Shown: one piece after another, positions 15,885-24,864 of the stretch | Position numbering within the stretch: the first letter of the stretch is position 1 | Layout of the letters: the number at the start of each line of letters is the position of its first letter | Source: JAWVFM01 sp963739355 | GTDB lineage: Bacteria; Actinomycetota; Thermoleophilia; Solirubrobacterales; 70-9 | NCBI GenBank assembly: GCA_963739355.1 | Contig: CAVUAD010000007.1 | Coordinates: forward strand, 496,001-560,000 | Direction of reading: 5' to 3' | Length of the DNA: 64,000 bases | Position numbers and translations under genes: made by a program | The notes under the pieces: model-generated | Told to the model about the DNA's origin: nothing | The model's database searches: none | The model's input: only the letters and a program-made list of their open reading frames with translations

Positions 15885-18470
15885 TTGTTCGAGAGATTCA
15901 CAGAGAGGGCCCGACAGGTCGTCGTCCTCGCCCAGGAAGAGGCCCGGACCCTCAAGCACAACTACATCGGCACCGAGCACATCCTGCTCGGGCTGCTGCG
16001 CGAGGAAGAGGGCCTGGCCGCCAGGGTCCTCGAGTCCCTCGACATCACCGTCGAGCGCGTCCGGGCCCAGGTGGTGCGGATCGTCGGCTCCGGTGAGGAG
16101 GTCACGTCCGGCCAGATCCCGTTCACGCCGCGGGCGAAGAAGGTGCTGGAGCTCGCGCTCCGCGAGGCGCTCTCGCTCGGCCACAACTACATCGGCACCG
16201 AGCATATCCTGCTCGGCCTGGTCCGCGAGAACGAGGGCGTGGCGGCGCGCATCCTGCTCGACTTCGACGCCGACTCCGAGAAGATCCGCAACGAGGTGAT
16301 CCGGATGCTCTCCGGCCCCGGCGGCCGTCGCCAGGGCGCCGGCGTCGGCGGCTCGGGCGAGGGCAAGAAGTCCTCGAAGCTGCTCGACCAGTTCGGCCGC
16401 AACCTGACGAAGCTCGCCTCCGAGGGCAAGCTCGACCCGACGATCGGCCGCGACACGGAGATCGAGCGGATCATGCAGATCCTCTCCCGCCGCCAGAAGA
16501 ACAACCCCGTTCTCCTCGGCGAGCCCGGCGTCGGCAAGACGGCGATCGTCGAGGGCCTGGCCTCGCGGATCATCCGCGGCGAGGTTCCCGAGCTCCTCAA
16601 GAACAAGCAGATCTACACGCTCGACCTCGCGGCCCTGGTCGCGGGCTCGAAGTACCGCGGCGAGTTCGAGGAGCGCCTGAAGAAGGTGATGAAGGAGATC
16701 ACCCAGCGCGGCGACATCGTCCTCTTCATCGACGAGCTCCACAACCTGGTCGGGGCGGGGGCCGCCGAGGGCGCAATCGACGCCGCCTCGATCCTGAAGC
16801 CCGCTCTGGCACGCGGCGAGATCCAGACGATCGGCGCGACCACGCTCGACGAGTACCGCAAGTACCTCGAGCGCGACTCCGCCCTGGAGCGCCGCTTCCA
16901 GCAGATCAAGGTCGACCAGCCGTCGATCCCGGACACCGTGAAGATCCTCGAGGGCCTGCGTGAGCGCTACGAGGACCACCACCGCGTGACCATCACGGAC
17001 GACGCGCTGGCCGCCGCGGCCGAGCTCGCCGACCGCTACATCTCCGACCGCTTCCTGCCCGACAAGGCCATCGACCTGATCGACGAGGCGGCCTCCCGTC
17101 TGCGGATCCGCTCGATGTCGCAGCCCCCTGTCTACCGCGACCTCGAGGACGAGATCGAGGAGACGCGCCGTGCCAAGGAGGCCGCGATCGAGGCCCAGGA
17201 GTTCGAGAAGGCCGCGAACCTGCGCGACACCGAGCGCCAGCTCACCAACAAGAAGCGCGAGCTCGAGGACGAGTGGGAGTCGTCCGGCGACGGCGACCGC
17301 CCGCAGGTCGGCGACGAGGAGATCGCGGACATCGTCTCGATGTGGACGGGCATCCCGGTCTTCAAGCTCACCGAGGCCGAGACCAAGAAGCTCCTGCGCA
17401 TGGAGGACGAGCTCCACAAGCGCGTCATCGGGCAGAACGTCGCGATCGAGGCCGTCTCCAAGGCGATCCGCCGTTCCCGTGCCGGCATCAAGGACCCCAA
17501 GCGCCCCGCCGGCTCGTTCATCTTCCTGGGCCCCTCGGGCGTCGGCAAGACCGAGCTCGCGCGCACGCTCGCCGAGTTCCTGTTCGGCGACGAGGACTCG
17601 ATGATTCGCATCGACATGTCCGAGTACATGGAGAAGCACGCCGTCTCGCGGCTCGTCGGATCGCCGCCGGGCTACGTGGGCTACGACGAGGGCGGCCAGC
17701 TCACCGAGGCCGTGCGGCGCAAGCCGTACTCGGTGCTGCTCCTCGACGAGATCGAGAAGGCCCACCCCGACGTCTTCAACATCCTGCTCCAGATCCTGGA
17801 GGACGGTCGGCTCACGGACGCCCAGGGCCGCACGGTGGACTTCCGCAACACGATCGTGATCATGACCTCGAACATCGGGGCGAAGGACATCGCCAAGAAC
17901 GTCAGCTTCGGGTTCGGCAGCTCCGACGAGATGGGCGCCTCCTACGACGAGATGAAGGACCGGATCATGGGCGAGCTCAAGAAGGTCTTCCGCCCGGAGT
18001 TCCTGAACCGCATCGACGAGGTCATCGTCTTCCACAAGCTGACCCAGGCGGAGATCAAGTCGATCGTCGACCTCCTCATGGGCCGCGTCAAGGCCCAGGT
18101 CGCCGAGCACGATCTGCAGCTCGAGCTCTCCGAGGAGGCCAAGGACCTGCTGGCCGACAAGGGCTGGGACCCCTCAATGGGCGCACGGCCGCTGCGCCGC
18201 GCGATCCAGCGCTACATCGAGGACCCGCTTGCGGACGAGGTGCTCCGCGGCGGCGAGATCGAGGTCGGGACCACGGTGCTTGTCGAGCGCGACCCGTCCG
18301 GCGACGAGGAAGACCGCCCGCTCAGCCTCAAGCTCGTCAAGCCGAAGAAGCGCCCCGCCGCCAAGAAGGCGGATCAGGAGAAGGAGCCCGTCGCGGTCGG
18401 AGCCGGCAGCGACGAGGACCCGCCAGGCGACGAGCCCGGCCCCGAGCCCGACTCGGGCGACGGCGCCTAA
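15885..18470 (+). CDS. clpC: ATP-dependent Clp protease ATPase subunit ClpC
   Basis: AAA+ unfoldase feeding ClpP. Two N-domain repeats (residues ~1-140, MFERFTERARQVV then a second copy of 'HNYIGTEHILLGL'), first AAA+ with GEPGVGKTAIVEG (~205), a UVR domain between the modules (EIEETRRAKEAAIEAQEFEKA, ~425), second AAA+ with GPSGVGKTELA (~545) and a C-terminal D2-small domain. 861 residues; the last ~45 are a Lys/Pro/Glu-rich tail longer than usual. TTG at 15885 gives the exact family N-terminus. No CtsR or McsAB genes accompany it. Its TAA stop lies in a 10-bp inverted repeat (18465-18535). Confidence 0.97.
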   Translation: MFERFTERARQVVVLAQEEARTLKHNYIGTEHILLGLLREEEGLAARVLESLDITVERVRAQVVRIVGSGEEVTSGQIPFTPRAKKVLELALREALSLGHNYIGTEHILLGLVRENEGVAARILLDFDADSEKIRNEVIRMLSGPGGRRQGAGVGGSGEGKKSSKLLDQFGRNLTKLASEGKLDPTIGRDTEIERIMQILSRRQKNNPVLLGEPGVGKTAIVEGLASRIIRGEVPELLKNKQIYTLDLAALVAGSKYRGEFEERLKKVMKEITQRGDIVLFIDELHNLVGAGAAEGAIDAASILKPALARGEIQTIGATTLDEYRKYLERDSALERRFQQIKVDQPSIPDTVKILEGLRERYEDHHRVTITDDALAAAAELADRYISDRFLPDKAIDLIDEAASRLRIRSMSQPPVYRDLEDEIEETRRAKEAAIEAQEFEKAANLRDTERQLTNKKRELEDEWESSGDGDRPQVGDEEIADIVSMWTGIPVFKLTEAETKKLLRMEDELHKRVIGQNVAIEAVSKAIRRSRAGIKDPKRPAGSFIFLGPSGVGKTELARTLAEFLFGDEDSMIRIDMSEYMEKHAVSRLVGSPPGYVGYDEGGQLTEAVRRKPYSVLLLDEIEKAHPDVFNILLQILEDGRLTDAQGRTVDFRNTIVIMTSNIGAKDIAKNVSFGFGSSDEMGASYDEMKDRIMGELKKVFRPEFLNRIDEVIVFHKLTQAEIKSIVDLLMGRVKAQVAEHDLQLELSEEAKDLLADKGWDPSMGARPLRRAIQRYIEDPLADEVLRGGEIEVGTTVLVERDPSGDEEDRPLSLKLVKPKKRPAAKKADQEKEPVAVGAGSDEDPPGDEPGPEPDSGDGA

Positions 18471-18535
18471 CGCGCCGACTTATTCTCTGAGCCGAGGCAG
18501 CCGGATCTCGGTTGCCCGAGCTCGACGCGTTAGGC
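18465..18535. repeat. Inverted repeat spanning the clpC stop
   Basis: GCCTAACGCG (18465-18474, containing the clpC TAA) pairs perfectly with CGCGTTAGGC (18526-18535); inside, CCGAG (18492-18496) can pair with CTCGG (18507-18511). The folded segment is 71 nt and ends 9 nt before the ATG of the next gene. Possibly the clpC terminator. Confidence 0.45.
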
Positions 18536-18544
18536 AGGTGCAGG

Positions 18545-19846
18545 ATGGCGGGTGGACGGATCGATCTTGGGCGGCTTGCAGCGACGGTCGCCGTGACGGC
18601 TGTGGCGCTGGCCGTCTGGTGCGTTGGGGCCATCGCCGCGCCCGGTGACCTGGACAGGTCGTTCGGCAACCACGGCAAGGTGCGCGTCGACTTCGGTGGC
18701 AGCGACGGCTTCGACGCCGATGTCGCCACGGCGCCGAACGGCGACGTCGTCCTCGCCGGCGAGACAAGCAACGTTCCGGATCCGGACGGCGGTGGCGAGG
18801 GCTACGCGATCGCCGTGCTGAAGCCGAACGGCTCGCCGGACCGTAGCTTCAGCGGAAACGGGCGGCAGATCGTCCAGGTCGGGCCGAACGGCCAGCCTTT
18901 CGCGGTGGCCGTCCAGCGCGACGGAAAGATCCTGGTTGCCGGGGCGGGCGGCGAGCACCGGCAGTTCACCGTCCTCCGCCTGAATCGGCACGGCAGCCTG
19001 GACGATGGGTTCGGAACCGGCGGCGTCGCAAGCTTCGCCATGGGGACCGGCCGTTCATACGCCCTCGACCTCGCCGTCCAGAAGGACGGCAGGATCGTGG
19101 TGGTCGGCAGGGCCCGCGGCACGGAGAGCGGCTTCGACCACAAGGCCGATTTCGGAGTCGCCCGTCTCAAGTCGGACGGCACGCTCGATCACACGTTCGG
19201 CAAGGGTGGCCGGGAGCTCGTGAGCTTCGGCGGCGTCGACTACGCCAACGCCGTCGCGATCGACTCCCACGGCCGGATCGACATCGCCGGTCAAGGCGGT
19301 AGAGCCGGGAGTCAGATGATCGCTACCCGCCTGTTCGCCGGCGGCTCCGTCGACGAGAGCTTCAGTTCGAACGGCAGGGCCGCAGTGCCCTTCGCGAAGG
19401 ACACGACCAGCGGAGCGTCCGCTCTGGCCCTGCAGAAGAACGGCGACCTCGTCCTGGAGGGCTACGCCGGGGGGACCGGGAATCACCCCAACGACGTTGG
19501 TGTCGCGCGCCTGAAGCCAAACGGTGCGATCGATGGCTCGTTCGGCGACCACGGGAGGCGGAAGGTCAACCTTGGCGGGGGCGGCGAGGGCGACGGGGTC
19601 GTCGTCGCGCGCGGCGGCCGGATGGTCGTCGGCGGCAGCAACGGGGAGGATCTCGGCGTCGCCCAGCTGAAGGCGGACGGCTCGCTCGACCGAAGCTTCG
19701 GCAGGAAGGGCAAGCAGACGATCGACTTCGGCGGCGAGGAGTCCTACGGCAGGCTCGCCCTCACGTCCTCAGGCAGGATCCTGGTCGCCGGTGAGACGAC
19801 GAAGGACGACCACGACTTCGTGGTGGCCGAGGTGAAATCGCGCTGA
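18545..19846 (+). CDS. Secreted delta-60 repeat beta-propeller
   Basis: Exported protein of 433 residues built from seven ~55-residue units, each with an 'LD-x-S/T-F-G-x-x-G-x' start (DRSFGNHGKV, DRSFSGNGRQ, DDGFGTGGVA, DHTFGKGGRE, DESFSSNGRA, DGSFGDHGRR, DRSFGRKGKQ) and an 'ALQ-x-D/N-G-x-I-L/V-V-x-G' end, the delta-60 repeat family. Seven units suggest a seven-bladed propeller. Signal segment at residues ~9-33 (LAATVAVTAVALAVWCVGAIAA). ATG at 18545 is chosen over TTG-type 18512 because of the GGCAGG stretch upstream. Function unknown; inserted between clpC and radA. Confidence 0.8.
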   Translation: MAGGRIDLGRLAATVAVTAVALAVWCVGAIAAPGDLDRSFGNHGKVRVDFGGSDGFDADVATAPNGDVVLAGETSNVPDPDGGGEGYAIAVLKPNGSPDRSFSGNGRQIVQVGPNGQPFAVAVQRDGKILVAGAGGEHRQFTVLRLNRHGSLDDGFGTGGVASFAMGTGRSYALDLAVQKDGRIVVVGRARGTESGFDHKADFGVARLKSDGTLDHTFGKGGRELVSFGGVDYANAVAIDSHGRIDIAGQGGRAGSQMIATRLFAGGSVDESFSSNGRAAVPFAKDTTSGASALALQKNGDLVLEGYAGGTGNHPNDVGVARLKPNGAIDGSFGDHGRRKVNLGGGGEGDGVVVARGGRMVVGGSNGEDLGVAQLKADGSLDRSFGRKGKQTIDFGGEESYGRLALTSSGRILVAGETTKDDHDFVVAEVKSR

Positions 19847-19931
19847 GCCCTCGCGCCCCGGTGGTTCGGGCAGCTCCGGCAACTTCGGACGTGCGCGGAT
19901 CATAGTCCTGGCCCCTCAATAGGCTCCACGC

Positions 19932-21398
19932 GTGGGAAGGAGGCTGTTTCGTCTCGACGACGCGACGCGTCCGTGGTGGACGCTGGCCGGCTCGTGCATG
20001 GGCCTCTTCGTGCTCATGCTCGACTCGACCGTGGTCGCGCTGGCGCTGCCGTCGATCCGGGTGGACCTCGAGACCTCGCGGGCGACCCTGCAGTGGATCC
20101 TGAACGGCTACCTGCTGGCCATCGCCGTCCTGGTGGTCAGCGCGGGCCGGCTCGGCGACATGTTCGGGCGCCGACGGGTCTTCGCGGCTGGGCTCGCGAC
20201 GTTCGCGGCCGGCTCGGCGATCGCCGGCGCGGCGTGGAACGGGGATGCGCTGATTGCCGGGCGCATCGTCCAGGGGGCCGGAGCCGCCGCGACGCTGCCG
20301 CTCTCCCTGGCGTTGGTCACCGCGGCGTTTCCGCCCGAGCGCCGCGCGCAGGCAATCGGGATCTGGACCGGGGTCTCCTCGCTCGCCCTCGCAATCGGCC
20401 CGCTCGCCGGCGGCGCCCTCGTCGACGCGGACTGGCGGCTGATCTTCTGGATCAACCTGCCGGTCTGCCTCGTCGGCCTCGCGATCGTCCTGCGCACCGT
20501 CGAAGAGAGCCGCGACGAGACATCGGGCCACCGACTCGACTTGCCGGGGCTGGCGGTGCTCAGCTTCACGCTCACGGCGCTGGTCCTGCCGCTGGTCGAA
20601 GCTCAGCAGTGGGGGTTCGGCTCGCCGGCGACGATCGGCGTTCTGGTCCTCGGAGTCGTTGGGGTGTTCGCCTTCTACACGGTGGAGCGCCGCTCCCCGC
20701 AACCCATCGTCGACTTCGACCTGTTTCGCAACGGTCCCTACTTCGGCGCGACGGCGGCGGCGTTCGCGCTCGTCGGCGGCTACTGGGAGCTGATGCTGCT
20801 TCAGCCCCAGTACCTGCAGGACGTGCTCGGCCACTCCGCGGTTGCGAGCGGCCTGCTGATCCTGCCGATCACCGCACCGATGATCGCGATCTCACCTGTC
20901 GCCGGCCCCCTGATCGCGCGGTTCGGCGCCCGCCTGCTGATGAGCGTCGGAATGCTCTGCGGCGTGGCGGGGCTCGTCCTGCTCACCCGTGTGGACTCGA
21001 CGTCGGGGTACGCGACGGTGCTGCCGGGCTACCTCCTGTTCGGCGTAGCGCTCGGCCTGGTCTACGCGCCCATGTCGAGCGCCGCGATGGCCGCCATGCC
21101 GCAGGAGAAGGCGGGGATTGCCTCCGGCGTCCTCGCCATGAACCGCGTCCTGGCCGGAGCGCTCTCCGTGGCGATCGGCGGCGCGATCTTCCAGGGCGTC
21201 GAGGCAAACACGAGCGGCCACGAGAGCGTTGCCTTCACGCACGGCCTGTCCTCGGCCACCTGGTTCGCCGCCGGCCTGGTCGCGGCCGGGACGGTCCTCA
21301 CCTGGGCGTTCGTGCGCTCGGCGCCGGCGCCCTCGGAGTCACCGGAGGCGCCCCTCAGCGAGGCCGAGCACCACCATCACCGGCGCTTCCACCTCTGA
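19932..21398 (+). CDS. MFS drug exporter, DHA2 (14-helix) family
   Basis: Proton-driven efflux of the EmrB/QacA type. 488 residues with about 14 hydrophobic segments; motif 'LDSTVVALALPSI' in helix 1, GRLGDMFGRRRVF (motif A) between helices 2 and 3, and motif C-like 'GIWTGVSSLALAIGPLAGG'. GTG start at 19932, 6 nt after TAGGCT (19920-19925). The C-terminus ends in a His-rich tail (HHHHRRFHL). Substrate cannot be predicted; no local TetR/MarR regulator. Confidence 0.88.
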   Translation: MGRRLFRLDDATRPWWTLAGSCMGLFVLMLDSTVVALALPSIRVDLETSRATLQWILNGYLLAIAVLVVSAGRLGDMFGRRRVFAAGLATFAAGSAIAGAAWNGDALIAGRIVQGAGAAATLPLSLALVTAAFPPERRAQAIGIWTGVSSLALAIGPLAGGALVDADWRLIFWINLPVCLVGLAIVLRTVEESRDETSGHRLDLPGLAVLSFTLTALVLPLVEAQQWGFGSPATIGVLVLGVVGVFAFYTVERRSPQPIVDFDLFRNGPYFGATAAAFALVGGYWELMLLQPQYLQDVLGHSAVASGLLILPITAPMIAISPVAGPLIARFGARLLMSVGMLCGVAGLVLLTRVDSTSGYATVLPGYLLFGVALGLVYAPMSSAAMAAMPQEKAGIASGVLAMNRVLAGALSVAIGGAIFQGVEANTSGHESVAFTHGLSSATWFAAGLVAAGTVLTWAFVRSAPAPSESPEAPLSEAEHHHHRRFHL

Positions 21399-21428
21399 GG
21401 AGGAAACGGGCGCCGCCGGCGGAGGGGA

Positions 21429-23273
21429 TCAGGCGCCGGTGCGCTTGACGTGCTCGCAGCCCGAGACGACGTCGCGAGCGCTGACCCGCGCCCGGTCGCC
21501 CGCTCCCGGGCCGCACTTCACGACGTCCTTCGCAGGGTCGACGGCGATCAGGGTGTCGCCGCCTGGGCCGCCCTTCAGCGTGTCGCGATCGGGCCCGCCG
21601 GAAAGCCGGTCGCGCCCGGCGCCCCCGTACAGGCAGTCGCGCGCGGGCCCGCCGGTGAGGTGGTCGTTGCCGCCGCGTCCGTGCAGCGCGTCGCCCGCGC
21701 CGGTTCCCTTCAGCTCGTCGGCCCGCGAGCTACCGCCCTGAGGCACCGCGCAGGCCTGGGGAGTGCGCTTCGAGCCCTTGTCCGGCCGGTCGGCATCCGC
21801 CACGAACGAGTAGGCGCGGCCCCCGCCGCCGGAATCCATCGACCCGCACCCGGCGCGCATGTCGTTGCAGGCGGCCTTCTTGCCGTCGGCCCTGCGAATC
21901 GCGTACTGCGAGCGCAGGTAGAAGGAGTAGTCGTTGGGGTCGTTGTTCGTGTCGACCTGCTGAGCGAGCTTGTCGTCGCGCCAGCCGTCGGTGAGCAGGC
22001 GGCGGTCGGCCTTCGCCTCGCAGCGCTTGCGGTGCCCGCACTTCACGTAGCGGTCGAACCAGGCGGTGGAGTACCAGGCGGCGACGTCCTCGCCGCGCAG
22101 GGTGGCGGTGCCGAACGGGTAGGCGGCCGTGTTGCCGGGCAGGAACGAGTACTCGTAGTGCGTGCCGCCGCGGATGTTGACCTGCATCGAGTCGACGCCG
22201 GCTTTCCGGTAGGCAAGGAATCCCTGGCTGTGGCTCTCGGGGTCGGGATCGGCGGTGTACGGCTCGGGAGTCAGGAAGTAGTCGTTCGACATCCCGAGCG
22301 CCGGCTTCGTGATCTTCGGCGTCTTGCGCGTCTTCGGGGTCGACGGGCAGTCCGGCACGCCGAAGGAGCCGCCGTCCGGCGTGCTCAGGTTGTCCCAGGC
22401 GACGGTCGCGTCGACGCGCGGGTCCTCCTGGCCGACGAACGACACGGCCGACGCGCCGAGGGAGTGCCCGGCGATGCCGATGCGGCTCGAGTCGATCATC
22501 TTGCGAAGCGGGTCGTAGGGGCTGTCGAGCCCCTCCTTCACGCGCCGGTTCTGCTTCGCCACGTGGCTGGTGCCGACGCCGCCGTTGGCGTTGCCGCAGG
22601 AGAGGCGTGGCTCGTAGGGATGCCGCTTCGAGGAGAGGAGGTAGTCGAGGGCGTCCTCGGTGCCGTCGTAGAACGGCTGACCCGCCTGCGAGGGGACGCC
22701 CTCCTGGGCGTCGGCGCCCTCGCCCAGCGTGTCCGAGCGTCCCTGGCCCTGGACGTCGTAGGTCAGGACCACGTAGCCGTGCTTCGCGAAGGTGGCGGCT
22801 AGCCCCCAGTAGAGGGTCTCGGGGGCCTGGACCGAGCCCGTCGTGATGACGATCGCGGGACGCTTCCTGGGCCCTGACCGGGTTGCCCAGACGTTGCCCG
22901 AGAGCGTCGCGCCGTCGCGCGCGGTGAACAAGACGGGCTTGCGGATCCCGAATCCGTCCTTGGGCCAGTCGTAGAACCGCACGTCGCCGGCGCACTCGTT
23001 GGTCCGGTGGCCGCAGATGTTGCCGGTGTAGTCGCGCTCCGGGTCCGTGGTCTGGATGTGGAGGTCCTGCTGCTGGCTCGCCACGTTCTGCTGCTGCAGC
23101 CGAGCCTGGAACTCAGGCGTCGACGTTATGTACTGGAAGCGCTCCTTGATCTTCGCGAAGTTCTTCGCCTCGAGCGTGGGGTCGAAGGCCCAGGCGGCCG
23201 AGGCGGCCCCGAGGGCAACCAGCATGGCGAGAATGAAGGCGCCCCTGCGAACGCCCGGTGCGTACCTACCCAT
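21429..23273 (-). CDS. Secreted alpha/beta hydrolase with C-terminal RTX-like repeats
   Basis: 614 residues. Signal peptide ~10-30 (AFILAMLVALGAASAAWA). Hydrolase core with nucleophile elbow GHSLGAS (~294), 'VVLTYDVQGQGRS' for the oxyanion strand and a late His in RGGTHYEYS; substrate unclear (esterase or dipeptidyl-peptidase-like). The last ~95 residues carry Gly/Asp-rich nonapeptide-like repeats (GGNDHLTGG, YGGAGRDRLSGG, DTLKGGPGGDTL), i.e. Ca-binding beta-roll units, ending with a Cys pair. ATG at 23273 is chosen by the signal peptide and TAGCTT 7 nt upstream; a longer reading overlaps radA. Confidence 0.8.
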   Translation of the reverse strand: MGRYAPGVRRGAFILAMLVALGAASAAWAFDPTLEAKNFAKIKERFQYITSTPEFQARLQQQNVASQQQDLHIQTTDPERDYTGNICGHRTNECAGDVRFYDWPKDGFGIRKPVLFTARDGATLSGNVWATRSGPRKRPAIVITTGSVQAPETLYWGLAATFAKHGYVVLTYDVQGQGRSDTLGEGADAQEGVPSQAGQPFYDGTEDALDYLLSSKRHPYEPRLSCGNANGGVGTSHVAKQNRRVKEGLDSPYDPLRKMIDSSRIGIAGHSLGASAVSFVGQEDPRVDATVAWDNLSTPDGGSFGVPDCPSTPKTRKTPKITKPALGMSNDYFLTPEPYTADPDPESHSQGFLAYRKAGVDSMQVNIRGGTHYEYSFLPGNTAAYPFGTATLRGEDVAAWYSTAWFDRYVKCGHRKRCEAKADRRLLTDGWRDDKLAQQVDTNNDPNDYSFYLRSQYAIRRADGKKAACNDMRAGCGSMDSGGGGRAYSFVADADRPDKGSKRTPQACAVPQGGSSRADELKGTGAGDALHGRGGNDHLTGGPARDCLYGGAGRDRLSGGPDRDTLKGGPGGDTLIAVDPAKDVVKCGPGAGDRARVSARDVVSGCEHVKRTGA

Positions 23274-23364
23274 GGGCGCGAAGCTACCAGCGCGCGCGAG
23301 GCCCGGCGCCGGTTGAGGGGGGAGGGGCGCGGTGGCGTCGGGGGCGCTTTCTATCTTCGTCGCG

Positions 23365-24753
23365 ATGGCGCGAGCGAAAGCCAGATACGTATGTAGCCAG
23401 TGCGGGCAGGAGTCGCTCGCGTGGTCGGGGCGCTGCGCCGGCTGCGGGGAGTGGAACACGCTCGCGGAGGTCCGCGTCGAGAGTGCGCCAGCCGCCGGGG
23501 GCAGGCGGCGCGCGGCCCCGGCGGGCAAGACGATGCCCCTTCGCGACGTCTCGGCCCCGGCGGTGCCCCGCCTCGAGACCGGGATCGGCGAGCTGGACCG
23601 GGTGCTCGGAGGCGGCCTGGTCCCCGGGTCGCTCGTCCTCCTCGGCGGCGCGCCGGGCATCGGCAAGTCGACGCTGACCGGGATGGCCCTCGGCAACCTG
23701 CTCGCCTCGGGTCGTCGCGTCCTCTACGTGTCCGGGGAGGAGTCGACGGCCCAGGTGCGGCTGCGGGCAGAGCGGCTCGGCTACGCCGCGCTCGGAGTGC
23801 CCGCGCTCGCGGAGACCTCGCTCGAGACCGTGCTCGCCACCATCGAGTCCGAGAGGCCGCAGGTATGCGTGATCGACTCGATCCAGACCCTTCACGCGGA
23901 GGGCATGACCGGCGCGCCCGGCTCGGTCGGCCAGGTCCGCGAGTGCGCCGCGGCGGTCATGGACCTGGCGAAGCGCCTCGACGTCGCGACGGTGCTCGTG
24001 GGGCACGTGACGAAAGAGGGGGCGGTTGCCGGTCCGCGGGTGCTGGAGCACCTGGTCGACTGCGTTCTGTTCTTCGAGGGCGAGCGCGAGCGCAGCTACA
24101 GGACCATCCGCGCTCTCAAGAATCGCTTCGGTGCGACCAGCGAGGTCGGCGTCTTCGAGATGCGCTCCGGCGGGCTTGTCGAGGTCGCCGACCCCTCGGC
24201 GCGGTTCGTCGGCGAGGCAAGCGGGGCGCCGGGCTCGGTCGTGCTCGCCTCGATGGAGGGCACCCGCCCGCTGCTCGTCGAGGTCCAGGCGCTCGTCGCG
24301 CCCACGGAGATCGTGCCCGCGCGCCGCGTGGCGAACGGGATCGACCGCAACCGCCTCGCGATGGTGCTGGCCGTCCTGGCTCGCCACGGCGGGGTGTCGC
24401 TCGGCTCCTCGGACGTGTTCGTCAACGTCGCGGGTGGCGTGCGGGTCGACGAGCCCGGCGCCGACCTGGCGGTCGCGCTCGCCGTCGCCTCGGCAAATCG
24501 AGGGGAGGCGCTCGCCGACGCCGAGGGCCGCCCGCTCGCCTGCTTCGGCGAGGTTGGTCTCACCGGCGAGCTCCGCTACGTCTCCCACGCCGAGCGGCGA
24601 GTCGAGGAGGCGCTGAAGTTCGGGCTGGGTCCCGTGGTGGGGCCGGCCGGCGGCGAGCGCCACTCCGGGCTCGCCCCGGAGAAGACCCTCCGGCGCGCGC
24701 TGCGGACGGCGTTCACGGGCGAGCGCCCGCGGGCCGAGCCCCGCGCCGCCTGA
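23365..24753 (+). CDS. radA: DNA repair protein RadA (Sms)
   Basis: RecA-like branch-migration ATPase for recombination repair. C4 zinc finger CSQCGQESLAWSGRCAGCGEW at residues ~10-30 (positions 23392-23454), Walker A GGAPGIGKST, the RadA-specific KNRFGAT motif and a C-terminal Lon-protease-like domain (no Ser/Lys dyad expected). 462 residues. ATG at 23365 gives the family N-terminus MARAKARYVC and has TATCTT 7 nt upstream; GTG at 23332 has a better Shine-Dalgarno-like GGAGGGG but adds 11 non-conserved residues. Confidence 0.95.
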   Translation: MARAKARYVCSQCGQESLAWSGRCAGCGEWNTLAEVRVESAPAAGGRRRAAPAGKTMPLRDVSAPAVPRLETGIGELDRVLGGGLVPGSLVLLGGAPGIGKSTLTGMALGNLLASGRRVLYVSGEESTAQVRLRAERLGYAALGVPALAETSLETVLATIESERPQVCVIDSIQTLHAEGMTGAPGSVGQVRECAAAVMDLAKRLDVATVLVGHVTKEGAVAGPRVLEHLVDCVLFFEGERERSYRTIRALKNRFGATSEVGVFEMRSGGLVEVADPSARFVGEASGAPGSVVLASMEGTRPLLVEVQALVAPTEIVPARRVANGIDRNRLAMVLAVLARHGGVSLGSSDVFVNVAGGVRVDEPGADLAVALAVASANRGEALADAEGRPLACFGEVGLTGELRYVSHAERRVEEALKFGLGPVVGPAGGERHSGLAPEKTLRRALRTAFTGERPRAEPRAA

Positions 24754-24782
24754 GACCGGCGTTGCGCACCCCCTGAAACCGC

Positions 24783-24809
24783 TTGACAACGCCCAATCCG
24801 ACCTATCAA
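24783..24809 (+). promoter_or_regulatory. Possible disA promoter
   Basis: TTGACA at 24783-24788 and TATCAA at 24804-24809, spacing 15 nt (short). It lies in the 111-bp gap after radA and would start the disA-carD-ispD transcript. Confidence 0.35.
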
Positions 24810-24864
24810 GGCGGGATTCGGCTGTCAGCGGCGTTCCAGGGCTTTTGCCATCATCAGTCGTTCA

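Noticed and set aside
23332..23364. GTG start of radA at 23332
   Set aside because: Good Shine-Dalgarno, but adds 11 residues before the conserved N-terminus; TATCTT fits the ATG at 23365.
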